Shown in pieces: positions 23,968 through 31,751 of a stretch of DNA of 64,000 nt. The notes beneath the pieces are model-generated. The model had not been told where the DNA came from and made no database searches. It saw only the letters and a list, made by a program, of their open reading frames with translations. Position numbers and translations under genes: made by a program. Location of the stretch: NCBI RefSeq assembly GCF_900100265.1, contig NZ_LT629696.1:3968001-4032000 (forward strand). Reading direction: 5' to 3'. Position 1 is the first letter of the stretch. Every line of letters begins with the position of its first letter. This DNA comes from Leifsonia sp. 466MF (lineage in GTDB: Bacteria; Actinomycetota; Actinomycetes; Actinomycetales; Microbacteriaceae).

Positions 23968-24870
23968 TCAACCTTTCACCGCGCCGGCCATGATGCCGGA
24001 CACAAGCTGCCGGCCGGCGAGCACGAAGAGGATCAGCAGGGGGATGGTGGCGAGCACGGCTCCGGCGAGCACGATCGAGTAGTCGACGTACTTCGCCGAC
24101 TGCAGCTGACTGAGCGCCACCTGCAGTGTCGGGTTCTGAGGCGCGACAAGCAGCGGCCAGAGGTAGTCCGTCCACGCGGTCATGAACGTGAAGAGGCCGA
24201 GGATCGCCATGGCCGGTCGGGCAGCGGGGACGCCGACGTGCCAGAACGTGCGGATCATGCTCGCGCCGTCGACGCGGGCCGCCTCGATGAGTTCCTCGGG
24301 GATGACGTCGACCAGGTACTGCCGCATGAAGAACACGCCGAACGCCGTGACCAGGGTCGGCACGATGACCGCGCCGAGGGTGCCCGTCCAGCCGAACTGC
24401 TTCATGACCATGAACAGCGGGATGATGCCGAGCTGTGTCGGCACCGCCAGCGTCCCGACGACGAAGACCATGAGGCCTTCCCGCCCGCGGAAGCGCAGCT
24501 TGGCGAACGCGTAGCCGGCCAGCGTCGAGAATCCGACGACCGAGACGGTGATGACCGATGAGACGATGATCGAGTTGCCGAGCGCCAGCCAGAACGGCAC
24601 AGTGTTCAGCACTTCTCCGACGTTGGTCCAGAACTGCCCGCCGGGCAGCAGGGGCGGCCAGGTCGACGTGAGCACAGTGCTGTCGCTGGAGCCGGCGACG
24701 AACGACCACCACAGCGGGTAGGCGCCGCCGATGAACAGGGCGAGCAGGATGCCGTAGGTGAGGAATCCGGGCCGGCGGTCGATGCCGAGCGCCTTGCGCT
24801 TGGGGGCCCGTCCGGGTCGGGTCCCGGCGACAGGGCGGGGGGCGCGGGTCTCGCGCGCGGTGGCGGTCAC
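23968..24870 (-). CDS. Carbohydrate ABC transporter permease (CebG/MalG-like)
   Basis: This 300-residue permease has about six membrane segments and the EAA loop EELIEAARVDGASMIRTFWH that contacts the ATPase. The ending VSGIMAGAVKG is typical of MalG-type subunits. The GTG start overlaps the stop of the upstream permease by four bases. No ATPase gene is present in the unit; Streptomyces cellobiose transporters share a distant MsiK ATPase, and the same is likely here. Confidence 0.9.
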   Translation of the reverse strand: MTATARETRAPRPVAGTRPGRAPKRKALGIDRRPGFLTYGILLALFIGGAYPLWWSFVAGSSDSTVLTSTWPPLLPGGQFWTNVGEVLNTVPFWLALGNSIIVSSVITVSVVGFSTLAGYAFAKLRFRGREGLMVFVVGTLAVPTQLGIIPLFMVMKQFGWTGTLGAVIVPTLVTAFGVFFMRQYLVDVIPEELIEAARVDGASMIRTFWHVGVPAARPAMAILGLFTFMTAWTDYLWPLLVAPQNPTLQVALSQLQSAKYVDYSIVLAGAVLATIPLLILFVLAGRQLVSGIMAGAVKG

Positions 24871-25949
24871 AGGTTCTTCTCCTCGCTCGCTGCGGCCAGG
24901 ATGCGCGAGGCCTGCAGTCGTTTCGCGGTCCGTTTCTTACTGAGCCGGCTCTCGGTCGAGGCGATGCGGCGCGAGATCAGGAAGTTGAGCACGCCAAACA
25001 CCACGATCAGGAGGAACAGCAGCCACGCGATCGCGGATGCCTTTCCGAAGTTCTGACGGTTGAACGCCATGTCCCAGAGGTAGAGCACGGTGGTCTGGTA
25101 CTGCCGCTGCGGTCCGCCGGGCACCGCGCTCGACGGGTTGAACAGCTTGGGCTCGGTGAAGATCTGCAGTCCGCCGATGGTGGCCGTGATGATGACGAAG
25201 ATCATCGTCGGGCGGATGCTCGGCAGCGTGATCGAGAAGAAGCGGCGGAACGATCCGGCGCCGTCGAGGGCGGCCGACTCGTGGATGTCGCGGGGGACCG
25301 CCTGCATGGCGGCCAGCAGGATGAGCGCGTTGTAGCCCGTCCAGCGCCAGTTCACCATGGAGGCGATGGCGACGTGCGACGGGAAGGTCTGGGTCTTCCA
25401 CATCACCGGGTCGAGGCCGATGGCCTGCAGCATGTTGTTGATGAGCCCGTACTTCTCGTCGAACGCGCTCGAGAAGATGAGGGTCACCGCGACCGGGGTG
25501 ACGACGTAGGGGAGCAGCACGCTCATCCGCCAGAAGGTCTTGGCGCGGATGTTCTGGTCGAGGATCGCCGCGATGAAGACGGCGGCGATCAGCTGCGGGA
25601 TGGCGGAGAGCAGGAAGATGCTGATCGTGTTGAACAGCGAGTTCCAGAAGAACGGGTCGCTGAGTTCCGCTGCGTAGTTCTTGAAGCCGACCCACTCGCC
25701 GGGCCCGGTGAGCAGGTTCCAGTTGTTGAGCGAGACGACGAACGTGTAGACGAGCGGGAAGAGCCCGACCAGCCCGAAGAGGATGAAGAAGGGCGCGATG
25801 TAGAAGTAGGGCGACGCCTTGACGTCGAAGCGGCTGAGGCGCTGCTTGAAGTTGAGGTCGGCGCGTGGGGCGCGGCCGCGCCGTGGCGATGCGGCGGGGG
25901 CGGCGGCGCCTGCGGCGTCGTCCCGAGCGGTGGGTGCGGTGGTGGTCAT
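24867..25949 (-). CDS. Carbohydrate ABC transporter permease (CebF/MalF-like)
   Basis: This 360-residue permease has a 60-residue polar N-terminus, then six membrane segments starting at SPYFYIAPFFILFGLVGLFP. The EAA-type loop is AVPRDIHESAALDGAGSFRR. The ATG at 25949 is selected because GGGAGAA lies ahead of it and the homologous region begins shortly after; the frame is open further upstream without support. It is coupled to the next permease. Confidence 0.9.
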   Translation of the reverse strand: MTTTAPTARDDAAGAAAPAASPRRGRAPRADLNFKQRLSRFDVKASPYFYIAPFFILFGLVGLFPLVYTFVVSLNNWNLLTGPGEWVGFKNYAAELSDPFFWNSLFNTISIFLLSAIPQLIAAVFIAAILDQNIRAKTFWRMSVLLPYVVTPVAVTLIFSSAFDEKYGLINNMLQAIGLDPVMWKTQTFPSHVAIASMVNWRWTGYNALILLAAMQAVPRDIHESAALDGAGSFRRFFSITLPSIRPTMIFVIITATIGGLQIFTEPKLFNPSSAVPGGPQRQYQTTVLYLWDMAFNRQNFGKASAIAWLLFLLIVVFGVLNFLISRRIASTESRLSKKRTAKRLQASRILAAASEEKNL

Positions 25950-26017
25950 GGCGGTTCTCCCCGTGGAGCGGGCCCCCGCCGCTGTTGCGACGGCGGGGGC
26001 CCTTGTGCGGTTTCGGG

Positions 26018-27340
26018 TTACTTGTTGACGACCAGCTGGTTGAGCAGCTTCATGGCGTTGCTCCACGCCTGGTCGCCGTTCGCCTTGCCGGAGTCGAGCT
26101 CCTGGACGGACGGCCCGAACACCTGCGACTGGATGACGGAGTCGTCCGGTCCCTTGTACTGGGCGACGACGCCCTTGGCGCGCTCACCGAGGATCTGGCC
26201 GATCGGCGCGTTGTTGAAGAACTTCGTCAGGTCGCTCTCACCAGTGACGCCCGCGTCGGTCTGGGCGGCGGTCACCGACGGGAAGGTGCCGGCGGCCTGG
26301 AAGGTCTGGACCTGCGACTTGGCGGTGGTCAGCCATGCCGCGAGGGCCGCGGCCTCCTTCGGGTGCTTCGACTGCTTCGGGACGGTCAGGAACGATCCGC
26401 CCCAGTTGGCCGCGCCGCCCGGGAACACGTTGGCGAAGTCCCAGCCGCTGGTGGCATCCCCGCCGCCGGCCTTGACCTGGCCCTGCACGACGCCCAGCAT
26501 CCAGCCGGGGCAGACGAACGTGGCGAAGGAGCCGTCGGTGAAGGCCTTGCCCTTGCCCCAGTCCCACTGGGTCTGGTTGGAGGAGAGACCGGCGGCAGCG
26601 CCGGCCGCGAGCTTCGACCACAGCGCCTTGAGGTCGCTGTTGTCCTCGATGTTGAGCTTGCCGTCCTTGGTGTAGTAGCCCTCCTCCTGCTGGTTCACCA
26701 TGGCGTTCCAGATGAAGCCGGACTGGTCGTACCAGGGTTTGCCGGTGGCGGCGTGGTACTGCTCGCCGACCTTGAAGAAGTCGTCCCAGGTGGCGTTGTC
26801 GCCGCCGAACAGCTTGGCGACGGACTCGCGGTCGCTGGGGAGGCCGGCCGCGGCGAAGAGCTTGCCGTTGTAGCAGAGGCCCTCCGGTCCGATGTCGGTG
26901 CCGTAGCCGATGATCCGGCCGCTCTTGTCGGTGGCCTGCTTCAGCTTCCAGTCGACCCAGCGGTCCTTGATGTCGTTCGCGCCGTAGTCCTTCAGGTCGT
27001 TGAACTGGTCGGAGACCTGCATGACCTTGCTGAGCCAGCCCTCTTCGACGGCCTGGACGTCGGGGAGGCCGCTTCCGGCCGCCTGCTTGGTCTGCCAGTC
27101 GGTGAGCGCGTTGTCACCGGTGTCGATGTTGGTGGCCTTGATCTTGATGCCGGGGTGCTCCTTCTCGTACTGCGAGTAGAGCTTGTCGAAGCCCATCGTG
27201 CCGAACGTGGTGACGGTCAGCGTGGTGGGGTCCGAGCTCGATCCGCTGCCTCCGCTCGATGAGCATCCGGCTGCGATGAGGGCGAAGGATGCTGCGCCGG
27301 CGACGGCCGCGGCGATCCTGGTGCGTCGTGAAAGCTTCAC
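26018..27340 (-). CDS. Extracellular sugar-binding lipoprotein of an ABC importer (CebE-like)
   Basis: This 440-residue family-1 solute-binding protein has a lipoprotein signal peptide ending in LIAAGC (C26), then a Ser/Gly linker and a two-lobe binding protein (LTVTTFGTMGFDKLYSQYEK at its beginning). It captures a beta-glucoside or oligosaccharide outside the membrane. The GTG start follows AAAGGAG by six bases. It is the promoter-proximal gene of the cassette, and the operators and promoter lie directly upstream. Confidence 0.9.
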   Translation of the reverse strand: MKLSRRTRIAAAVAGAASFALIAAGCSSSGGSGSSSDPTTLTVTTFGTMGFDKLYSQYEKEHPGIKIKATNIDTGDNALTDWQTKQAAGSGLPDVQAVEEGWLSKVMQVSDQFNDLKDYGANDIKDRWVDWKLKQATDKSGRIIGYGTDIGPEGLCYNGKLFAAAGLPSDRESVAKLFGGDNATWDDFFKVGEQYHAATGKPWYDQSGFIWNAMVNQQEEGYYTKDGKLNIEDNSDLKALWSKLAAGAAAGLSSNQTQWDWGKGKAFTDGSFATFVCPGWMLGVVQGQVKAGGGDATSGWDFANVFPGGAANWGGSFLTVPKQSKHPKEAAALAAWLTTAKSQVQTFQAAGTFPSVTAAQTDAGVTGESDLTKFFNNAPIGQILGERAKGVVAQYKGPDDSVIQSQVFGPSVQELDSGKANGDQAWSNAMKLLNQLVVNK

Positions 27341-27385
27341 GGTTCACTCCTTTGTGCGTGTGTCTTGTGTGCGCCTGGTGCGCGC

Positions 27386-27399
27386 TGAGAGCGCTCTCA
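27386..27399. promoter_or_regulatory. LacI-family operator 1 (14-bp perfect palindrome)
   Basis: TGAGAGCGCTCTCA is perfectly symmetric with the central CG typical of LacI-family sites. It lies downstream of the predicted transcription start, so a bound repressor would act as a roadblock. It differs from the Streptomyces CebR box only in the flanking pair (GAG instead of GGG). Confidence 0.85.
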
Positions 27400-27410
27400 T
27401 CACGAAAGCG

Positions 27411-27424
27411 TGAGAGCGCTCTCA
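27411..27424. promoter_or_regulatory. LacI-family operator 2 (identical palindrome)
   Basis: This is a second exact copy of TGAGAGCGCTCTCA, with its centre 25 bases from operator 1. It sits just downstream of the predicted start point (about 27431). Two identical operators at the head of the cassette suggest cooperative or double repression. A looser GCGCTCTCA half-site occurs at about 27481-27489. Confidence 0.85.
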
Positions 27425-27437
27425 CGCGTTGGAACAG

Positions 27438-27467
27438 AATGTAGATCGCTTCCCGTCCTCGTGTCAA
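27438..27467 (-). promoter_or_regulatory. Promoter of the beta-glucoside cassette
   Basis: On the minus strand TTGACA (27462-27467) is followed by an 18-base spacer and TACATT (27438-27443). The -35 box is a perfect consensus and the -10 matches four of six bases. The predicted start near 27431 leaves a ~90-base leader carrying both operators and an AAAGGAG ribosome binding site. This is one of the clearest sigma-70-type promoters in the window. Confidence 0.75.
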
Positions 27468-27513
27468 GCCCTGCGTGGTCGCGCTCTCATTCGCGTCTTT
27501 CCGGGATATGCGA

Positions 27514-27545
27514 AACGGCCGCCACCCCGAGGGGTGACGGCCGTT
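27514..27545. terminator. Strong hairpin after the DHA2 exporter gene
   Basis: AACGGCCG (27514-27521) pairs with CGGCCGTT (27538-27545), and CACCCC (27523-27528) with GGGGTG (27531-27536), leaving one internal mismatch. It lies 14 bases past the stop of the minus-strand exporter gene. Only a short T stretch follows on that strand. Confidence 0.7.
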
Positions 27546-27559
27546 GCGTGAGCGCCGCG

Positions 27560-29626
27560 CTAGTCGACCGCGGGCCGCGGGCGCTGCGCCCGAGTGGATG
27601 CGGTGTCCGCACCCGGCTCGATCAGCGCACCGAATTCGGCAGCAGCGCGATTGGCGATGATGCCGGTGTCGTACTCCTCGGCGTCGTCGTCCTCCGCCGC
27701 GGAGGCGAGCACGCCCGCCGGGGTGAGCGCCCGATCCTTCTCGGCCTGCGCGTCGGCCGCGTCGGCCGCGTCGTCCGCCGCCTCCTGCAGGGCCGACTTG
27801 GCGCGCAGCGGCGGGGTCTTGAAGAACAGCGACAGCACGAAGGCGATCAGCACCACGATCATCGCGACCCAGTAGACCGTCACCGCCGAGGCGTTGAAGG
27901 CCACGAGGAACGGCTGCGCGAGGCGCGGGTCCGCGTCGTTCAGGAACGAGGTGTCGTTGACGTCAGCGCTGTTAGAGCCGCTGTTCGTCGTCTTGAGCTT
28001 GTCGGCGACCGTCGGCACGACGGCGTCGACGACCTGCTTGCGCTGATCGGCGTTCGAGAAGTCGATCGGCTCGGCGGGCACCTTCTGCTCGGCGACCGCC
28101 TGCGGGACGCCCTGGGCGACCGCCTGCTGGACGCCGGCCTGGTGCGCCTGGGCCTGTGCCTGCTTCTCGATCGGGTCGACGATCTTGTTGTAGATCTGGT
28201 CCATGATCTGCTTGTTCTCGGGCGCGCTGGCGACCGACGGGGTGAGCGCGGCATCCAGAGCGCTGGTCAGCGTCGGGGTGTCGGTCAGCGCCGTCTTGAT
28301 GTTCGTCGGGAACACCGTGAACAGCAGGGACAGCAGGACGGCCGTGCCGAGCGTTCCACCGATCTGCCGGAAGAACGTGGATGCGCTGGTCGCGACACCC
28401 ATGTCCCGCAGGCCGACCGAGTTCTGGCTGGCGATGGTCAGCGTCTGCATCAGCTGGCCGAGGCCCAGGCCGATCAGCAGCATGGCGCCCGCGATGAACC
28501 AGTACGAGTCGTCCGCCTTGATGAAGGTCAGGTAGAAGAACCCGCCGGCGAGCATGGCGGTACCGATGATCGGGAACTGCCGGTAGCGGCCGGTGCGCGC
28601 GATGATCTGGCCGGAGACGATCGACGACACCATCAGGCCGAGGATCATCGGCAGCAGCTGCAGACCGGACTCCGTCGGAGTCGAGCCGAGCACCAGCTGC
28701 AGGTAGAGCGGCAGGGTCAGCATGGCTCCGAACATCCCGAAGCCCACGAAGACGCCGATGATGGTCGCCATCGAGAAGGTGCTCGAGCGGAACAGCTTGA
28801 TCGGGATGAGCGCGTCGTCCTTCATCGCGATCTCGATGAGGATGAACGCGATGACGCCGATGACGCCGATCACGTAGCAGGCGATGGAGGCCGGGCTGTC
28901 CCAGCCCCACGTGCGGCCCTGCTCGGCCACCAGCAGCAGCGGGACGAGCGCGACGATCACGCCGGCCGCACCCCACCAGTCGATGCGGGCGGACCCGCGT
29001 TCCCGCTTGGGCAGGTGCAGGAACCGCAGCACCATGGCCAGCGCGGCGAGGCCGATCGGCACGTTGATGAGGAAGACCCAGCGCCATCCGGTGATCCAGA
29101 GGATCTGGTCCGCACCGGCGAAGAGTCCGCCGATCAGCGGGCCGATGAGGCTGGAGATGCCGAAGACGGCGAGGAAGTAGCCCTGGTACTTCGCCCGCTC
29201 TCGCGGTGCGAGCATGTCGCCCATGATCGCGAGCGGCATCGACATCAGACCGCCGGCGCCGAGGCCCTGGATGGCACGGAAGGCCGCGAGCTCGACCATC
29301 GACGTCGAGAACGACGCCAGGATCGATCCGACGATGAAGATCACGATGGCGATCACGAACAGCGGCCGGCGGCCGAAGATGTCGGAGAGCTTGCCGTAGA
29401 TCGGCGTCGAGATCGTCGAGACGATCAGGTAGCCGGTGGTGACCCACGCCTGCTCGCTGAGTCCGTGCAGGTCGTCGCCGATGGTGCGGATCGCCGTGCC
29501 GACGATCGTCTGGTCGAGGGCGGACAGGAACATGCCGGCCATGAGGCCGAAGATCACGAGAAGGATCTCGCGATGCGACATGATCGGTTTGGGTGCGGCT
29601 GTCGCCGCGCTGGTCTGACTGGACAT
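27560..29626 (-). CDS. DHA2-family MFS multidrug exporter
   Basis: This 688-residue, 14-helix drug:H+ antiporter has motif D1 (LDQTIVGTAIRTIGDDL), motif A (GKLSDIFGRRPLF) and motif C-like GISSLIGPLIGG. It is much longer than a standard DHA2 pump. An extra ~145-residue hydrophilic, Gln/Ala-rich stretch lies between helices 13 and 14 (near IYNKIVDPIEKQAQAQ), probably outside the cell, and an acidic ~80-residue tail is cytoplasmic. The loop is a known feature of some actinobacterial pumps but its job is unclear. Substrates are unknown. The upstream region has palindromes suited to a regulator that is not adjacent. Confidence 0.9.
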   Translation of the reverse strand: MSSQTSAATAAPKPIMSHREILLVIFGLMAGMFLSALDQTIVGTAIRTIGDDLHGLSEQAWVTTGYLIVSTISTPIYGKLSDIFGRRPLFVIAIVIFIVGSILASFSTSMVELAAFRAIQGLGAGGLMSMPLAIMGDMLAPRERAKYQGYFLAVFGISSLIGPLIGGLFAGADQILWITGWRWVFLINVPIGLAALAMVLRFLHLPKRERGSARIDWWGAAGVIVALVPLLLVAEQGRTWGWDSPASIACYVIGVIGVIAFILIEIAMKDDALIPIKLFRSSTFSMATIIGVFVGFGMFGAMLTLPLYLQLVLGSTPTESGLQLLPMILGLMVSSIVSGQIIARTGRYRQFPIIGTAMLAGGFFYLTFIKADDSYWFIAGAMLLIGLGLGQLMQTLTIASQNSVGLRDMGVATSASTFFRQIGGTLGTAVLLSLLFTVFPTNIKTALTDTPTLTSALDAALTPSVASAPENKQIMDQIYNKIVDPIEKQAQAQAHQAGVQQAVAQGVPQAVAEQKVPAEPIDFSNADQRKQVVDAVVPTVADKLKTTNSGSNSADVNDTSFLNDADPRLAQPFLVAFNASAVTVYWVAMIVVLIAFVLSLFFKTPPLRAKSALQEAADDAADAADAQAEKDRALTPAGVLASAAEDDDAEEYDTGIIANRAAAEFGALIEPGADTASTRAQRPRPAVD

Positions 29627-29945
29627 CTGTCTCCGTGTCGAGAGTCGGGTGTGGGGACGCCCGGCACGCGGAACGTCACACCGGTGTGGGGCAAAGAGAA
29701 TTTTGCGGAGACTGCAAAGTTACACCCGCTGCCTCGATACTCACAACGCATGCGGGAGGTACCACGCTCACCCGTTCGCCAGCGGCGAACAGGGGACGGT
29801 GGCAGCGTTGCCATCAGCGGGAAACCGCGCTCTCCGTGTGGCGGAAAACGAACGCAGGTGGCCCCCATCCAGGTGACGCATATATAGAAGGCGTACGTTG
29901 GAAACGCCGACCCCCGACCGTCTCTTAAATCGCCTCGAAAGTTCT
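29627..29945. promoter_or_regulatory. 319-bp regulatory gap between exporter and secreted amidase genes
   Basis: This gene-free region separates two divergent genes. It holds CACACCGGTGTG (29677-29688, perfect 12-bp palindrome), alternating GCAAA/TTTGC half-sites (29691-29718), and GTTCGCC-AGC-GGCGAAC (29774-29790, perfect 7-bp arms). An unusually AT-rich TATATA near 29880 is a probable -10 of the amidase gene. The sites suggest at least two regulators, but no regulator gene is next to it. No convincing ORF is seen. Confidence 0.5.
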
Positions 29946-30845
29946 ATGAGATCTCTCAGCCGTCCCCGCCGCATCCTCGCCGCAGCCGCTGTCGCCGCCT
30001 CCGCGGCGCTCGTCTTCACGGCATGCGCCGGTGAGCCGTCGCCGGTCACGAAAGCCGTCGCGCAGGCCGCCGCGCCCACGCCGTCCCCGTCCGCGACCGT
30101 CGTGTCGTCGGTGCAGCCCGCCGCGGGCAGCGTCTCCGGCGGAACCGTCACCCTCACCGGCTCCAACCTCGAGAAGGTCGCCGCGGTCCAGGTCGGCGGT
30201 CAGCCGGCCACCGTCACCCACGCGACCGACGACAAGGTCGTCGTCACGGTCCCCGCCGCCGCCAACTTCCAGGCGGGCAGCGTGCCCATCACGGTCACCG
30301 ACAAGAGCGGCAAGCCCGTGACGACGACTGCCGCCACGTACGACTACCAGGTGCAGACACCGGTCGACAAGCAGCTCGCCTACGCGCTCACCTACTGGAA
30401 GAACTACAACACGGCCGAGTACGGCGACCTCAACCCGGTCGGCGGCGACTGCGCCAACTTCGTCAGCCAGACCCTCATCGCCCGTGGCTGGCAGATGAAC
30501 GGCGACTGGTACAACCACGACGCCGCGGCCGACTGGAGCCCGGCGTGGGGATACGTCCCCGCCATGGACAACTACTTCCGTGAGAACGCCGCCAAGCTGG
30601 GTCTCACCGAGTACTCGTTCGACCAGCGCGACAAGATCAAGGTCGGCGACATCGTGATGTTCGACTGGAACGACAACAACTCGCTCGACCACGTCCAGAT
30701 CGTGTCCGCTGTGCAGAACGTGAACGGCCAGATCAAGATCAAGATGGTGGGACACAACGAGGACAGCGACTACCGCGACCTCGACGAGGCCATCACGGTC
30801 GACCACCCGGGTGGCATCGGCCACTTCTGGAGCCTCTCCAAGTAA
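29946..30845 (+). CDS. Secreted amidase-domain protein with IPT/TIG domain
   Basis: This 299-residue protein has a signal sequence ending VFTAC, which fits a weak lipobox. An IPT/TIG immunoglobulin-like domain follows (about 50-135: VSSVQPAAGSVSGGTVTLTG). The C-terminal part is an amidase_6-like cysteine hydrolase (KQLAYALTYWKNYNTAEYGD, then GGDCANFVSQ with the likely nucleophile Cys, and a DHVQIV histidine). The domain is seen in putative peptidoglycan amidases. The ATG at 29946 is used because the Arg-rich signal peptide follows; an upstream in-frame start adds 16 residues. Predicted activity is wall cleavage. Confidence 0.8.
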   Translation: MRSLSRPRRILAAAAVAASAALVFTACAGEPSPVTKAVAQAAAPTPSPSATVVSSVQPAAGSVSGGTVTLTGSNLEKVAAVQVGGQPATVTHATDDKVVVTVPAAANFQAGSVPITVTDKSGKPVTTTAATYDYQVQTPVDKQLAYALTYWKNYNTAEYGDLNPVGGDCANFVSQTLIARGWQMNGDWYNHDAAADWSPAWGYVPAMDNYFRENAAKLGLTEYSFDQRDKIKVGDIVMFDWNDNNSLDHVQIVSAVQNVNGQIKIKMVGHNEDSDYRDLDEAITVDHPGGIGHFWSLSK

Positions 30846-30879
30846 CGGTCGCCATTCCGGTCACACCCGCCGGGCCGCG

Positions 30880-30899
30880 TCACGCGCGTGAGCTATGCT
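30880..30899 (+). promoter_or_regulatory. -10 box and abutting 12-bp palindrome before the VanY gene
   Basis: TATGCT (30894-30899) stands six bases before the GTG start at 30906. TCACGCGCGTGA (30880-30891), a perfect palindrome, ends two bases before the -10 box. It may be an operator or the stem of a terminator for the preceding amidase gene. Confidence 0.5.
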
Positions 30900-30905
30900 C
30901 ATCGC

Positions 30906-31733
30906 GTGACTCTGGGGGGTGCCCGCGAACGGCGGGTGGGGATGCGGCGCGCCGCCATGATCGGCGGCGCACTCGTGGCGATGCTCGTGCTCTCGGGATG
31001 CGTCCCCGGCTCTGTCGCGGCGGCCGGCGCGACGCATCGTCCGACACCGCACCGCTCCGCCCCGTCGCCCCGGCCGCCGCGTCCGACCCCCACCCTCCCG
31101 CCGACGCCCACTCCGGTCCCCTTCGACAAGACGGCGCAGTCGACCGACGATCCGGCCAGTCCCTGGGTCGTGGTCAACAAGGCGCGGGGGCTGAACCCGG
31201 CGGACTACGCCCCCACCGACCTCATCTACCCGGACCTGCCGAACCTCAACGACCAGCCGATGAGGCAGGAGACGGCCGCCGCCGTCGTCGCCATGTTCCA
31301 GGCGGCGAAGTCGGAGGCGGGACTGAGCCTCTCCATCCAGAGCGCCTATCGCTCCTTCGACTCGCAGACGCGCGTGTACGCCGACGACGTCGCCCGGAAC
31401 GGGCAGGCATACGCCGACACGGACACCGCACGGCCGGGGCACAGTGAGCACCAGACGGGCCTGGCCGTCGACATCAGCGCCGTCCCCGCGCGCTGTTCTC
31501 TCGACGCCTGCTTCGGCGAGACCGAGCAGGGCCGCTGGCTGGCGGCGAACGCCTGGCGCTTCGGATTCATCCTCCGCTACCCGGCCGACAAGGTCGCCGT
31601 CACGGGCTTCACGTACGAGCCGTGGCACTTCCGCTACGTCGGAGTGCTCCTCTCCACGCAGCTGCACACCACGGGCGTCACCACTCTCGAGGAGTTCTTC
31701 GGGCTCCCGGGCGGCGAGACCTACCCCGGCTGA
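30906..31733 (+). CDS. VanY-family D-alanyl-D-alanine carboxypeptidase lipoprotein
   Basis: This 275-residue lipoprotein has lipobox VLSGC, then a Pro/Thr-rich linker (RPTPHRSAPSPRPPRPTPTL) that would span the wall. The VanY zinc-peptidase domain shows SAYRSFDSQTRVY, GHSEHQTGLAVDIS (HxxxxxxD zinc ligands) and EPWHFRYVG (third ligand). It trims the terminal D-Ala of peptidoglycan stem peptides. GTG at 30906 is chosen because TATGCT lies six bases upstream (leaderless); the ATG at 30942 is an alternative. VanY enzymes of this kind are usually housekeeping, and no vanHAX genes are near. Confidence 0.85.
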   Translation: MTLGGARERRVGMRRAAMIGGALVAMLVLSGCVPGSVAAAGATHRPTPHRSAPSPRPPRPTPTLPPTPTPVPFDKTAQSTDDPASPWVVVNKARGLNPADYAPTDLIYPDLPNLNDQPMRQETAAAVVAMFQAAKSEAGLSLSIQSAYRSFDSQTRVYADDVARNGQAYADTDTARPGHSEHQTGLAVDISAVPARCSLDACFGETEQGRWLAANAWRFGFILRYPADKVAVTGFTYEPWHFRYVGVLLSTQLHTTGVTTLEEFFGLPGGETYPG

Positions 31734-31751
31734 CGGAGGGGCGACGCTGAG

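Noticed and set aside
27410..29887. An 825-codon frame antisense to the DHA2 exporter
   Set aside because: Composition is an Arg/Asp/His-rich shadow with no domain; the sense frame is a complete 14-helix transporter with motifs.
30906..31733. A vancomycin-resistance gene
   Set aside because: The VanY domain is real but no vanR/S/H/A/X genes accompany it. Stand-alone VanY-type carboxypeptidases are normal wall enzymes in actinobacteria.
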